Made by a program: the position numbers and the translations under genes | Shown: piece after piece, positions 24,801 to 33,165 of the stretch | How positions within the stretch are numbered: position 1 is the first letter of the stretch | How the letters are laid out: each line of letters opens with the position of its first letter | Assembly (NCBI GenBank): GCA_023411225.1 | Contig: JAEYPA010000081.1 | Coordinates: forward strand, 1 to 64,000 | DNA length: 64,000 nucleotides | Direction of reading: 5' to 3' | DNA from: Bacillota bacterium | GTDB taxonomy: Bacteria > Bacillota > Clostridia > Lachnospirales > Lachnospiraceae | Notes under the pieces: generated by a model | Database searches by the model: none | Told to the model about the DNA's origin: nothing | What the model saw: only the letters and a program-made list of their open reading frames with translations

Positions 24801-25868
24801 TTAGAACCAGTTAAATTGATCTTTTGTTTCTGGATATGCAACTGGAGTAGGTAATTTAGTCCATCCTTTTTTTGCTTTACCCTGAATTGCATCATAAAGT
24901 GTCTGCACAGCCAGCGCAGCTTCTGTTGCTGGATCCTGTGTAGAAGTTGCACTAAGCCATCCATCAACCATTGCATCATAAAGAATCTTATTTGATCCAC
25001 AAGCAACAATTGCTACTTCACCTGGTTTATATCCAGCTGCTTCAAGAGCTGAAATAACACCTGTCGTCATTCCGCCATCTTCTACAAGAATACATTCAAT
25101 TTTTCCACTCTTCGAAGCTACACCATATGCTGTAAGCATATCAGACATTTTACTCATTGCTGTTTCAGCAGCAAAATCCGCGTTCTGATAATCTACACTA
25201 ACATATTTAGATTTATCTAACATTGTGTCAACAGCCTTGTCAATTTCTACGGTCTGCATATGACCTGCTGTTCCAGCAATAGTTACATAAGAACATCCTT
25301 TAGGGAAAAGTTCCATAATCGTTTTAGAAATTGTTTCACCATGAGAAGCTGCATCAGGTCCCACATAATATGTCATACCTACTTCATCAATCTTGTCGCC
25401 AGTATATGCATTAACACCTACCCATGGAATCTTGCTTTCATTCAGAGTTTCTATTACTGGAAGAGCACCGTCTACGTCCGCTGGGAAGTACAGGAATCCA
25501 TCATATTCTTTTGCTATTGCAAGGTTAGCATGTTCAAGCTGTGTCTGCTGGTTACCATTACCATCAAGTATTTCTAGTGTACAGCCAAGTTCTTCTGCTT
25601 TTGCAATTGCTGCTGGGTTATATGCTGCACAATATGCTGCAGTATAATATGCATTTGAGAGTAAAAGTTTATAACCGCCTTCTTTGCCTTCTTTGTCATC
25701 TTTGTTATCCTTGTCATCTTTGTCATCTTTATCGTCTTTGTCATTTGCCACCGGAGTTTTTGTGTCTTCTGCTACCGGTGTGTTCACTTTATTTTCTGTT
25801 CCTCCACATGCTGTAAGACTTACTGTTAATACAACTGCTATCATAATACTAAAAAGTCTCTTCTTCAT
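24801..25868 (-). CDS. Sugar-type ABC transporter substrate-binding lipoprotein
   Basis: A 355-aa type I periplasmic-binding-like lipoprotein. The signal peptide ends with Cys21 (SLTAC). An unusual linker of repeated Asp-Lys-Asp triplets (about residues 46-67) then leads into the domain beginning YKLLLSNAYYTAAYCAAYNP. The hinge segment YDGFLYFPADVDG and the C-terminal IVACGSNKILYDAMVDGWL fit the ribose/galactose-binding group. It is the last gene of the operon, far from its permeases and ATPase, which is unusual because binding proteins normally come first. It may therefore depend on mRNA stabilisation by the hairpin behind it. Confidence 0.88.
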   Translation of the reverse strand: MKKRLFSIMIAVVLTVSLTACGGTENKVNTPVAEDTKTPVANDKDDKDDKDDKDNKDDKEGKEGGYKLLLSNAYYTAAYCAAYNPAAIAKAEELGCTLEILDGNGNQQTQLEHANLAIAKEYDGFLYFPADVDGALPVIETLNESKIPWVGVNAYTGDKIDEVGMTYYVGPDAASHGETISKTIMELFPKGCSYVTIAGTAGHMQTVEIDKAVDTMLDKSKYVSVDYQNADFAAETAMSKMSDMLTAYGVASKSGKIECILVEDGGMTTGVISALEAAGYKPGEVAIVACGSNKILYDAMVDGWLSATSTQDPATEAALAVQTLYDAIQGKAKKGWTKLPTPVAYPETKDQFNWF

Positions 25869-25932
25869 ACCTTATTCTCCTTTTGTTTTTATCTTAATGA
25901 TTCTCAAACAATAGAATGTATTTTGCTACTTT

Positions 25933-26247
25933 CTATGGGCAATAAAAAATCTCTTTTAAATCATCATAATAATGTTCCTTATCATGATGTAAAAAACATG
26001 GTTTTGAATGCTTCCACCATTCTTGCATGATTGGACTTTCATCCATAAGACTCATATCTGCTTCATAGTTATTTCCTGTATACTCATAATACGTATACAA
26101 TTCATTTCCCTTAATGGAGATCGAATAATTATGTATATTACATCTTGTTATCAGTTCTATTAATTCGGGCCATGGTTTTGCATGCAGTTCTACATAATCT
26201 TCTATTTTTTCTTGTTTTAATTCTGAATGAAATATAAAACGTTTCAT
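25933..26247 (-). CDS. L-rhamnose mutarotase family protein
   Basis: A 104-aa dimeric ferredoxin-like protein of the RhaM family. The family pattern is complete: HSELKQEKIEDYVELHAKPW with the active His, the segment NYSISIKGNELYTYYEY, and EWWKHSKPC. RhaM interconverts the anomers of L-rhamnose; relatives act on fucose or other sugars. I start it at 26247 because AAGGAGAAAATATG lies 11 bases upstream; the frame could open 12 codons earlier within the end of the previous gene. No rhamnose isomerase, kinase or aldolase is present, so it probably handles anomers of whatever sugar this operon imports. Confidence 0.9.
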   Translation of the reverse strand: MKRFIFHSELKQEKIEDYVELHAKPWPELIELITRCNIHNYSISIKGNELYTYYEYTGNNYEADMSLMDESPIMQEWWKHSKPCFLHHDKEHYYDDLKEIFYCP

Positions 26248-26270
26248 TTTACATATTTTCTCCTTGCCTA

Positions 26271-26642
26271 TTAAACAGCACAATAACCTGTTGAATAATA
26301 ACCCAAATTATATCTACGGTCTAATCGGCCAAAGGATGCACAAACTGGAATATCTGCATTTAATTCAACTGAATACTGACCAAATGGAATCTGATATTTC
26401 TCATCACAAACTGGTAAGTCCATTCGAATACAAATTACTCTTTCAGCTGGTACTGTTAAATGTAAATCTCTTACCGGTTCCTTATCTTCAAAGTAAAGAG
26501 TCACTAAGATACGTGCATCTTCTTTATTGGCATTAGTAATCATCATCGCCTCATGTCCAGGAAGATTTGGGTCATCTCCGTTTCCAGGTAGATCACCATC
26601 AATAAACATATAATGTCTATATCCTAATCTTTTTTCTTCCAC
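26271..26642 (-). CDS. Sensory rhodopsin transducer (ASRT) family protein
   Basis: A 123-aa beta-sandwich protein. Its layout follows the ASRT family (Anabaena sensory rhodopsin transducer): a GNGDDPNLPGHEAMMITN opening, then LYFEDKEPVRDLHLTVPAER, then IPVCASFGRLDRR. In Anabaena the protein relays light from rhodopsin, but most relatives occur without rhodopsin and have been proposed to bind sugars or other small ligands. No rhodopsin gene is seen here. It lies between the M24 protein and the RhaM protein, so a ligand-binding or regulatory role in the same sugar pathway is likely (inference). Confidence 0.75.
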   Translation of the reverse strand: MEEKRLGYRHYMFIDGDLPGNGDDPNLPGHEAMMITNANKEDARILVTLYFEDKEPVRDLHLTVPAERVICIRMDLPVCDEKYQIPFGQYSVELNADIPVCASFGRLDRRYNLGYYSTGYCAV

Positions 26643-26659
26643 TACCGTCTCCTCCTTTC

Positions 26660-27832
26660 TTATAAATCTTTCATAAAGTAATCGTACATTTTCTGTGATA
26701 ATGGTCTACATCCATTCTCTGTAATAACAAATCCTGTTTCAATGCGTCCTCCGTAAAGATCGGGATGTCCAAAGAAACTTACGTCAACCATAACAGTCAT
26801 TCCTGGTACTAAAACAAAATCACCGTTAGGTCCAAAGAATGGAGACTCAGCTTCCATTAACCCAATAGAATGTGCAAATGGGCATACTATATAGTCACTT
26901 AATCCGTGTTTTTCATAATATAACCGTCCTGGTTCATCAATTTCGCGACCCGTCATTCCTGGTTTTAACATATCGTGTGTTAAACGGAATGTTTCTCGCA
27001 TGTGGTTTAATAAGTCTTTTTGTATCTGTGTATAAACACCATTAACAGGAATTGTATCTCCAAAAGTACCTGCATATCCATTAAATCTAGGGGCGATACC
27101 AATCATAACCAATTCACCATTCTGCATAGATTTATTGGTTGCAGTTGGAACTACTGCTTTTGCACGTTCTCCCGAACCTACAATTGTTGAATATGCAAAA
27201 TTTGTTGCTCCTTTAGCACGACAAATAGCTTCACCAGCTGCTGCAACTTCAAATTCATATGCTCCTGGACGAATTGCATCTAACATTCTATCATAAGCTA
27301 AATCACATAGATTGGTTGCAAGCTGTATCTGTTCAATTTCCCAAATAGACTTATAAGCTCTTAACTTTTCATATTCATCTGTTATGTCAACCATTTTAAC
27401 TCCATCAAATCCATTTACAAAATCAATGAATACCTGATGAGGAATTGTAGCGGTTCCTACGAAACCAATTTTCTTTAATTCTGTTCCTTCTGCTTTTAAC
27501 TCCTCATCTAACTGTTTAAAGTTTATAATTGTAGCATTTGGATACTCTTCATCTGGAACCATAAATACTGGAAAACATCTTACTTTTGTAATTGCTGAAT
27601 TCATAATTGCAAATGGCTCTGATTCAGGTCCTCCTAATAAAATAGGTTCTCCTTCCACTGGAACTAATACTGCTCCTTTTTCAAACTGACCACACCAGCC
27701 AGTTAAATACCATCCATTTGCAACATTAAGTTCATCAAAATATACTAAAGCTGCATCTAAATGCCTTTCCTCTAAAATTTTGCGAACTGCTGCAATTCTT
27801 TTCTTCGTTTCATCCATATTATAATACGCCAT
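26660..27832 (-). CDS. M24-family (creatinase/Xaa-Pro aminopeptidase fold) hydrolase
   Basis: A 390-aa pita-bread-fold protein with an N-terminal creatinase-like domain (residues 1-140) and a C-terminal M24 domain. The metal-ligand positions need care: an Asp of GDTIPVNG, the His of PFAHSIGLMEAESPF, Glu residues and GGRIETGFVITENG are visible. The set resembles that of Xaa-Pro dipeptidases, creatinases and related hydrolases. It starts 21 bases after the M81 gene, and 17 bases separate it from the ASRT gene. With M81 next to it, it may split an amide bond in the imported compound, for instance an amino-acid or amine conjugate of a sugar (inference). Confidence 0.85.
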   Translation of the reverse strand: MAYYNMDETKKRIAAVRKILEERHLDAALVYFDELNVANGWYLTGWCGQFEKGAVLVPVEGEPILLGGPESEPFAIMNSAITKVRCFPVFMVPDEEYPNATIINFKQLDEELKAEGTELKKIGFVGTATIPHQVFIDFVNGFDGVKMVDITDEYEKLRAYKSIWEIEQIQLATNLCDLAYDRMLDAIRPGAYEFEVAAAGEAICRAKGATNFAYSTIVGSGERAKAVVPTATNKSMQNGELVMIGIAPRFNGYAGTFGDTIPVNGVYTQIQKDLLNHMRETFRLTHDMLKPGMTGREIDEPGRLYYEKHGLSDYIVCPFAHSIGLMEAESPFFGPNGDFVLVPGMTVMVDVSFFGHPDLYGGRIETGFVITENGCRPLSQKMYDYFMKDL

Positions 27833-27853
27833 ACTCTTTTCTCCTTTTCTTAT

Positions 27854-29269
27854 TTAAATAAAATTATCATCCAGAGGATACATTGGTCTCCGGATATTTT
27901 TTAGGTTCATATCTTCCAGTCGTTCTGTAGAACTTCCTGGTGTAAAAGCAAGAATTGATCTAGGATTTAGTTCAGCTAATTCTGGGAACAAATATCCTAA
28001 TTTAACTACAACAATTTTAAATTTTTTATAATCTAAATTAATTGATTCAAATATATCTGGACGACATAAACTTGCCCTATTTTTGGTAATAACAACCGTA
28101 ATGTTGTCACACTTCAATGTTGCAGAAGGTCCTGCGTTACCTCTTGTATATGATAAAATATCTCCTTTATGTATTAGCTCACCTTGTATCATCGTACTTT
28201 CACTATTGGAATCAAGGCTTCCACCTACTTTTAAAGTTAATACTTCTCCAATTTCTGCCTTATAGCACAAATCACATGCTTTTTCATCAACTATTCCTGC
28301 TAATAAAACATCTTTTATATTTTTTTTCTGGAGCAGCTTTAGCATGTATGCATTATCTCCAGCCGCACCTGCTGTCGTATTATCACCTGAATCTGAAATA
28401 AATACCTGTAATTCTTTTGCATTCATTGCAAGTTCAACTGCTTCCTCTGGGGATACGGCTTCTATCAAAAATTTAAAATCGTAGCGTGCATCATAAAACA
28501 TTTTTGCAAGCTTTTCTGCGCATGAAGTGGCAAGTTCATTATTAGATTCATGTGTCACAACAAAATTAGGTCCCATATATGGTTCATCAATCCATGGTTG
28601 TCCATTAAATACCTGAACACTAAGCATTCCAGGAATAGATTTTTCCATTTCCTCAGCTACATTCATAATACTTTTTAATGGTTCCAAAGTTGTTTGTACC
28701 GCATCTCCACAAATCACAACATTTGCTCTAGCAATTTGTGGTTGTGGAAGCAACTTCTTTTCAATACATGTGAATAATGCTTCCATAGCCCTAAGCTGTG
28801 TTTCTTTATGATCACAGTGTGGAATTGTTCTAAACCCAGTAATACAATTAGCTAGTCTTACTACCTCATCACTATTATCCGCATGCATATCCATTGCCAA
28901 AGAGATTGGGATATTCATCCCTACTTTTTCTCTAATCTTTTTTAATAAATATTCCTCTCCAGAGCCAATTTCCTCTACACACATTGCTCCGTGTAAATAC
29001 AGCCAAATCCCATCTATGTCTTTATCGGGAATAGCTTCTACCAATTCGTTCACTAAACGTAAATAGTCATCTTTAATCACTGCTCCACCAGGAAGTGCAT
29101 GTGCATAAATCGTTGGGACAATATCGCAATTTCTTTCTTTCAAAAAATCGACCACATCTATTTTTTCATACATATCAGGGCCAGTAGCATAATCAAAATC
29201 CTCAAATTTGGTATGGACAGGAGTTAAGCTGTTCCCTTCACATTGTAAGGAGCCGATTACAATTTTCAT
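27854..29269 (-). CDS. M81-family metallohydrolase (MlrC-like)
   Basis: A 471-aa protein of the MlrC family (DUF1485 plus MlrC C-terminal domain). Recognisable are the N-terminal pattern GSLQCEGNSLTPVHTKFEDF, the segment LYLHGAMCVEEIGSGEEYLL, LAMDMHADNSDE, and ISDSGDNTTAGAAGDN, each with Asp, His or Glu residues expected to hold zinc. MlrC of Sphingomonas cleaves linear microcystin fragments, but M81 proteins are widespread in bacteria and usually sit beside peptide or sugar ABC transporters, where their substrate is unknown. Here it directly follows the second permease. It is the main clue that the imported compound contains an amide or ester bond. Confidence 0.9.
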   Translation of the reverse strand: MKIVIGSLQCEGNSLTPVHTKFEDFDYATGPDMYEKIDVVDFLKERNCDIVPTIYAHALPGGAVIKDDYLRLVNELVEAIPDKDIDGIWLYLHGAMCVEEIGSGEEYLLKKIREKVGMNIPISLAMDMHADNSDEVVRLANCITGFRTIPHCDHKETQLRAMEALFTCIEKKLLPQPQIARANVVICGDAVQTTLEPLKSIMNVAEEMEKSIPGMLSVQVFNGQPWIDEPYMGPNFVVTHESNNELATSCAEKLAKMFYDARYDFKFLIEAVSPEEAVELAMNAKELQVFISDSGDNTTAGAAGDNAYMLKLLQKKNIKDVLLAGIVDEKACDLCYKAEIGEVLTLKVGGSLDSNSESTMIQGELIHKGDILSYTRGNAGPSATLKCDNITVVITKNRASLCRPDIFESINLDYKKFKIVVVKLGYLFPELAELNPRSILAFTPGSSTERLEDMNLKNIRRPMYPLDDNFI

Positions 29270-29286
29270 TCTTCCGGACCTCCATT

Positions 29287-30246
29287 TTAAACTTTTTTAG
29301 TTCCACTCTGAGTTAAATATGCATCAAATGATACGATTATAAGTAATACGATTCCCTTTACCATGTTATTTACATATCCAGCAAAGCCCAAGAATCCCAG
29401 TCCTTTATACAATACGTATAAAAGTAAAATTCCTACTACTGTACGATGAACGCCACCTTTACCTCCCGTGAGAGGCGTTCCTCCAACAACAGTTGCAGCT
29501 ACACAAGTTAAGGCCAAATCTGTTCCATACATGATTGAGCCCGCACGAATTAAGCATACATACATAGCTGCTGCGATTCCCGCTGAACATCCTAAAATTA
29601 CAAAGACGATAAATCTATGGAAATCGACTTTTACTCCTGAGATTTTTGCTGCTACTTGATTTCCACCAGTAGCATATAAATTTCTACCAAACTGGGTATA
29701 ACGCATCACTATATATGCTATAACTGTGATTGCTATAAAAATCCATGTTAAATAAGATAATCCAAGGAATACACCTTTTCCAAAGCTAGCTATAAAAGGA
29801 TTGTTTGTTGCAATCATGTCTCCACCATTGAAAACAAGGCAACCTCCTTTTACGATATAGTTCATACCCATTGTAGCTATAAAAGCAGGTATTTTCCCTT
29901 TTACTACGATAAGGCCATTTAAAGCACCTACGACCATACAACTTAACACCATGCATACAAAGGACAAGATAATTCCTACCGATGTTCCACCCCACATATT
30001 TAACAAATAACAAAAGAAAATTTGTCCCCATGCAAAGTTAGAAGCTAAAGAAAGATCAAATGCTCCTGTAATAATTGAAATTGTCATTGCAATTGCTGCT
30101 ACTCCATAAATAGAAGCATCAATTAAAACATTTTTAATATTTGTTGCTGACACAAAACTCGGACGTGTAATTGCCAAAACAATAACAAATAAAACTAGTA
30201 AGCATACAATTGCTTGATTCTTAACATACTTTAGAGCTTTTGCCAT
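29287..30246 (-). CDS. Sugar ABC transporter permease 2 (RbsC family)
   Basis: A 319-aa polytopic permease of the BPD_transp_2 family. Family stretches include IITGAFDLSLASNFAWG, ATGGNQVAAKISGVKV and VVGGTPLTGGKGGV. Its start shares one base with the stop of permease 1 (TAATG), showing tight coupling. In RbsC-type systems one permease often forms a homodimer; two different permeases in tandem, as here, suggest a heterodimeric channel. Confidence 0.92.
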   Translation of the reverse strand: MAKALKYVKNQAIVCLLVLFVIVLAITRPSFVSATNIKNVLIDASIYGVAAIAMTISIITGAFDLSLASNFAWGQIFFCYLLNMWGGTSVGIILSFVCMVLSCMVVGALNGLIVVKGKIPAFIATMGMNYIVKGGCLVFNGGDMIATNNPFIASFGKGVFLGLSYLTWIFIAITVIAYIVMRYTQFGRNLYATGGNQVAAKISGVKVDFHRFIVFVILGCSAGIAAAMYVCLIRAGSIMYGTDLALTCVAATVVGGTPLTGGKGGVHRTVVGILLLYVLYKGLGFLGFAGYVNNMVKGIVLLIIVSFDAYLTQSGTKKV

Positions 30247-31265
30247 TATTTGACCACCTCCTTAAGTTTTGCATTTTTATTCAGTGTATCTAAGATTACT
30301 GCTATTATTATCACTGCACCACGAACAATCCACTGCGCATTCGCTTGAATGCCTAACAAGTTTAAGGCATTTAATAAAACACCTAAAACCACCACACCTA
30401 AAACCGCTTTTGCAATACTTCCACTACCGCCGTCAAGCGATACTCCACCAATAGCCACACATGCCATTGCATCCATCTCATAATTTAATCCCTGTGAAAT
30501 TGATGCCGAATTAACTCTGCTTACAACAATTACACCTGCAATCCCTGCACAAACACCACAAATTACATGTGATAAAAATCGTACCTGCCTAGTTTTGATT
30601 CCTACCATCTTAGCAGCCTGCATGTTTGCGCCTAAAAAATATAAATTTCTTCCTAATACAGTTTTTACTAAAACAATTTGTAAAATAACAGCTATTAACA
30701 AAAAGATAATTACTGGTGTCATACCCATTCCAAGTTTTTTAAACAATCCGCTTTTATATGCTGCTGCCTGAAATTTTCCATCAACAACTGCGTTTGCAAT
30801 GGAAGCTACAATTATTTGTATTGCATATGTAATAATAAAAGATTCCCCCATGCGACCATTTACCGCTGCCATAATTCCACCTACTATACACCCTATACCT
30901 GCACCAACTAAAATACCAACAAGTAATACCAGGAAAGTAGCATAAAATGGGCTCACCTGATTAACGGTGGTTCCATTAATTATTAACATCGTAACAACGG
31001 CAGACAGAGATACTGTTGAACCAATCGATAAGTCCATTCCTCCACCCATTACTGCGTATGCCATACCTAATGCAGCTATACCAACTGTTGAATATGAGCG
31101 AAGAATATTCACAAGATTTGTTACGCTTAAAAACTCTGGTCTTCTAACCGATGCAAATAGAATAATAATTAGAATTATAAAGATTAGACCCCATTCACGA
31201 AATATACTTTTTATGTCTACACTCTGTGTATAATTAGCAATACCTTTTTTATTCAAAGCAATCAC
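30246..31265 (-). CDS. Sugar ABC transporter permease 1 (RbsC family)
   Basis: A 339-aa permease of the same family as its neighbour, with a soluble N-terminus of about 25 residues before the first membrane segment. Conserved parts are YAVMGGGMDLSIGSTVSLSA, FLGANMQAAKMVGIKT and ACVAIGGVSLDGGSGSI. It lies 4 bases after the ATPase gene. With permease 2 it forms the membrane channel for the sugar-type substrate bound by the lipoprotein at 24801-25868. Confidence 0.92.
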   Translation of the reverse strand: MIALNKKGIANYTQSVDIKSIFREWGLIFIILIIILFASVRRPEFLSVTNLVNILRSYSTVGIAALGMAYAVMGGGMDLSIGSTVSLSAVVTMLIINGTTVNQVSPFYATFLVLLVGILVGAGIGCIVGGIMAAVNGRMGESFIITYAIQIIVASIANAVVDGKFQAAAYKSGLFKKLGMGMTPVIIFLLIAVILQIVLVKTVLGRNLYFLGANMQAAKMVGIKTRQVRFLSHVICGVCAGIAGVIVVSRVNSASISQGLNYEMDAMACVAIGGVSLDGGSGSIAKAVLGVVVLGVLLNALNLLGIQANAQWIVRGAVIIIAVILDTLNKNAKLKEVVK

Positions 31266-31269
31266 CTCC

Positions 31270-32757
31270 CTAGTTCCTAATTGCTAATTGCATAACTGCT
31301 TCAGCTGACACTTGATTTTTATCCAGTTCACCTGCTTTTTTCCCGCCAGACAAAACTACGAATCTATCACTCATACCTAATACTTCTGGAAGTTCAGAAG
31401 AAATCATGATAATTGATTTGCCGCTCTCAACTAATTTATTCATCAAACAATAAATTTCATATTTTGCTCCAACATCGATTCCTCTTGTAGGTTCATCTAG
31501 AATCAAAATATCAACATCTGCAAACAGCCATTTTGCAAATACAACCTTCTGTTGATTTCCACCTGAAAGATTTCTTGCCAACTGCATCATAGATGGTGTC
31601 TTAACACCAAGATCTTTTGCTAGTTTTGTTGCTACTTCTCTTTCCTTTTTCTTATCAAGGAACAAACCTGTTTTGATTTTCTTTAGATTTGTAACTGTTA
31701 TATTTCTTATCAAATCATAAGATAAAACTAATCCTGTTTCCTTTCTATCTTCTGTCAGCAATCCCACTCCACTTTTCTTTCCGTCAGCAGTAGATGAAAT
31801 AACAATTTTTTTCCCATTGATTTCGATTACTCCACTATCATACTTTTCAGCGCCAAAAATTGCTTCTGCTATTTCTGTTCTGCCAGAACCAACTAATCCG
31901 GCAAGTCCAAGTATTTCGCCCTTATGAAGTTCAAAAGAGATATCTTCTACAACTCCATTTCTTGAAACTTTATCTAACTTAAGAACTACTTCTCCTATTT
32001 CGCAATTTCTTTTTGGATACTCAACGTCTACGCTTCTTCCTACCATTCTCTCTACAATTTCATCTCTAGTGAAATCTTTTGTAGCTCTAGTCTCAATTAC
32101 CTGACCATCTCTTAAAACGGTAGCTGTATCACACATTTCAAAAATCTCATCCATTTTATGAGAAATATAGATAATAGTTGTTCCTTGTCTCTTTAAATTA
32201 TTCATAATCTCAAATAAATGTTTTGTTTCTCCAGTTGTCAAAGAAGATGTAGGTTCGTCCATAACTACAATCGATGGATTTCTATAAAGTGTTTTTGCAA
32301 TTTCTACCATTTGTTTTTGAGACGCTGATAAGTCTTCTATTTTATCAGTAGCATTTATTTGAAAGTTAAAGTTGTCCAAAAAGTCTTGTGTGATTTTGTT
32401 GATTTTTTTCCAATTGATTAATCCCTTTTGACCAGACTTTAATTTATTTAAAAACATGTTTTCAGTTACTGTTAATGAATTTACTAAATTACATTCCTGG
32501 AATACTAATCCAATACCCCTTCTCTCTGCATCTACAGTATCTATGATTCTAATCGATTCTCCATTTATGAAAATCTCACCCAAATCAGCTTGATGGACCC
32601 CATTTAGCACTTTCATCAGTGTAGACTTTCCTGCACCATTTTCCCCCACAAGCGCATGTATCTCACCTTTTTTAACTTTAAAACTAACTTTATCCAATGC
32701 AACTACACCAGGGAAAGTTTTTCTAATATCTCTCATCTCTAAGATATATTCGTTCAC
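31270..32757 (-). CDS. Sugar ABC transporter ATP-binding protein (RbsA family)
   Basis: A 495-aa double ABC domain protein. Walker A (GENGAGKST) is at residues 38-46, with VVMDEPTSSLT as Walker B. The second half carries GLVGSGRTE in place of a true P-loop, LSGGNQQKV and LILDEPTRGIDVG, as usual for the family. It is the first structural gene of the operon, with a promoter and two operators in the 390-base gap before it. Confidence 0.95.
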   Translation of the reverse strand: MNEYILEMRDIRKTFPGVVALDKVSFKVKKGEIHALVGENGAGKSTLMKVLNGVHQADLGEIFINGESIRIIDTVDAERRGIGLVFQECNLVNSLTVTENMFLNKLKSGQKGLINWKKINKITQDFLDNFNFQINATDKIEDLSASQKQMVEIAKTLYRNPSIVVMDEPTSSLTTGETKHLFEIMNNLKRQGTTIIYISHKMDEIFEMCDTATVLRDGQVIETRATKDFTRDEIVERMVGRSVDVEYPKRNCEIGEVVLKLDKVSRNGVVEDISFELHKGEILGLAGLVGSGRTEIAEAIFGAEKYDSGVIEINGKKIVISSTADGKKSGVGLLTEDRKETGLVLSYDLIRNITVTNLKKIKTGLFLDKKKEREVATKLAKDLGVKTPSMMQLARNLSGGNQQKVVFAKWLFADVDILILDEPTRGIDVGAKYEIYCLMNKLVESGKSIIMISSELPEVLGMSDRFVVLSGGKKAGELDKNQVSAEAVMQLAIRN

Positions 32758-32820
32758 TCTTTACCATCCTTTCTCCTTAATCCATCACTAAAACAATCAC
32801 AGACTAGCTATTATGATCAT

Positions 32821-32840
32821 TTATGTAAACGTTTACATAA
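32821..32840 (-). promoter_or_regulatory. LacI-type operator, perfect 20-bp palindrome
   Basis: TTATGTAAACGTTTACATAA reads the same on both strands. Position is about 90 bases downstream of the predicted start in the untranslated leader of the ATPase gene. Confidence 0.8.
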
Positions 32841-32909
32841 ATAGTTATTAAAAAAAGAAAAAGCTATTGAGTACCATTTTTTGTATAACTTGACCATAAA
32901 ATTTCATTC

Positions 32910-32964
32910 TGCAAACGTTTACATGTTATATATTTACTATATAACACAATTTTATAATTGTCAA
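32910..32964 (-). promoter_or_regulatory. Promoter and operator of the M81/ASRT sugar operon
   Basis: On the minus strand TTGACA (32959-32964), 17 bp, TATAGT (32936-32941). The palindrome TGCAAACGTTTACA (32910-32923) begins about 6 bases behind the predicted start. A LacI-type repressor bound here would block transcription. Confidence 0.8.
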
Positions 32965-33128
32965 TAGTTTTTTAATAAATATAGAAGTAGATTTTATGCT
33001 AATTTATTTGAAATAACTCTGCTCAACAAAACGCCGGTGAGTTAAAAATAGTGAAGTTAACTACCTTTGTATATAAGAAAGAATCCATTCCTCATTTGTG
33101 TCCAGCAAAGCTGGACACCCCACACATT

Positions 33129-33165
33129 AAAAGAAGGAAAAACATTAGCTGTTTTTCCTTCTTTT
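33129..33165 (-). terminator. Terminator overlapping the end of the LacI-type gene
   Basis: A perfect 15-bp stem (33129-33143 with 33151-33165) with a 7-nt loop. The upstream arm of the RNA codes for the last residues of the regulator (Lys-Arg-Arg-Lys-Asn), and its stop codon lies in the loop. No long T-run follows, but the arm itself ends in TTTT. Confidence 0.75.

Larger units (their letters stand above)
32758..33144. other. Regulatory gap between LacI-type gene and transport operon
   Basis: No gene. It holds two palindromic operators (32821-32840 and 32910-32923), a promoter (32936-32964), a 9-bp hairpin with an AAA loop (33098-33118) and the lower part of the terminator of the regulator gene. 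Confidence 0.7.

Noticed and set aside
25681..25745. Tandem 9-base repeats resembling a repeat array
   Set aside because: They lie in frame inside the lipoprotein gene and code for its Asp-Lys linker. There are no spacers or cas genes, so this is not a CRISPR array; I see none in the window.
25933..26283. Upstream start of the RhaM-like gene at 26283
   Set aside because: The extra 12 residues overlap the end of the preceding gene and are absent from the family pattern; the site AAGGAG fits the ATG at 26247.
26271..26642. Light sensing through rhodopsin
   Set aside because: The ASRT-like protein alone is not evidence for it; no seven-helix opsin gene occurs in the window.
27854..29269. M81 gene as a microcystin-degradation gene
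   Set aside because: The family name comes from MlrC, but no mlrA/mlrB/mlrD genes are present and the context is a sugar-type ABC operon.
33098..33118. 9-bp hairpin with AAA loop as terminator of the LacI-type gene
   Set aside because: It has no T-run on either strand and lies behind the stronger hairpin at 33129-33165; it may only be a stray inverted repeat.
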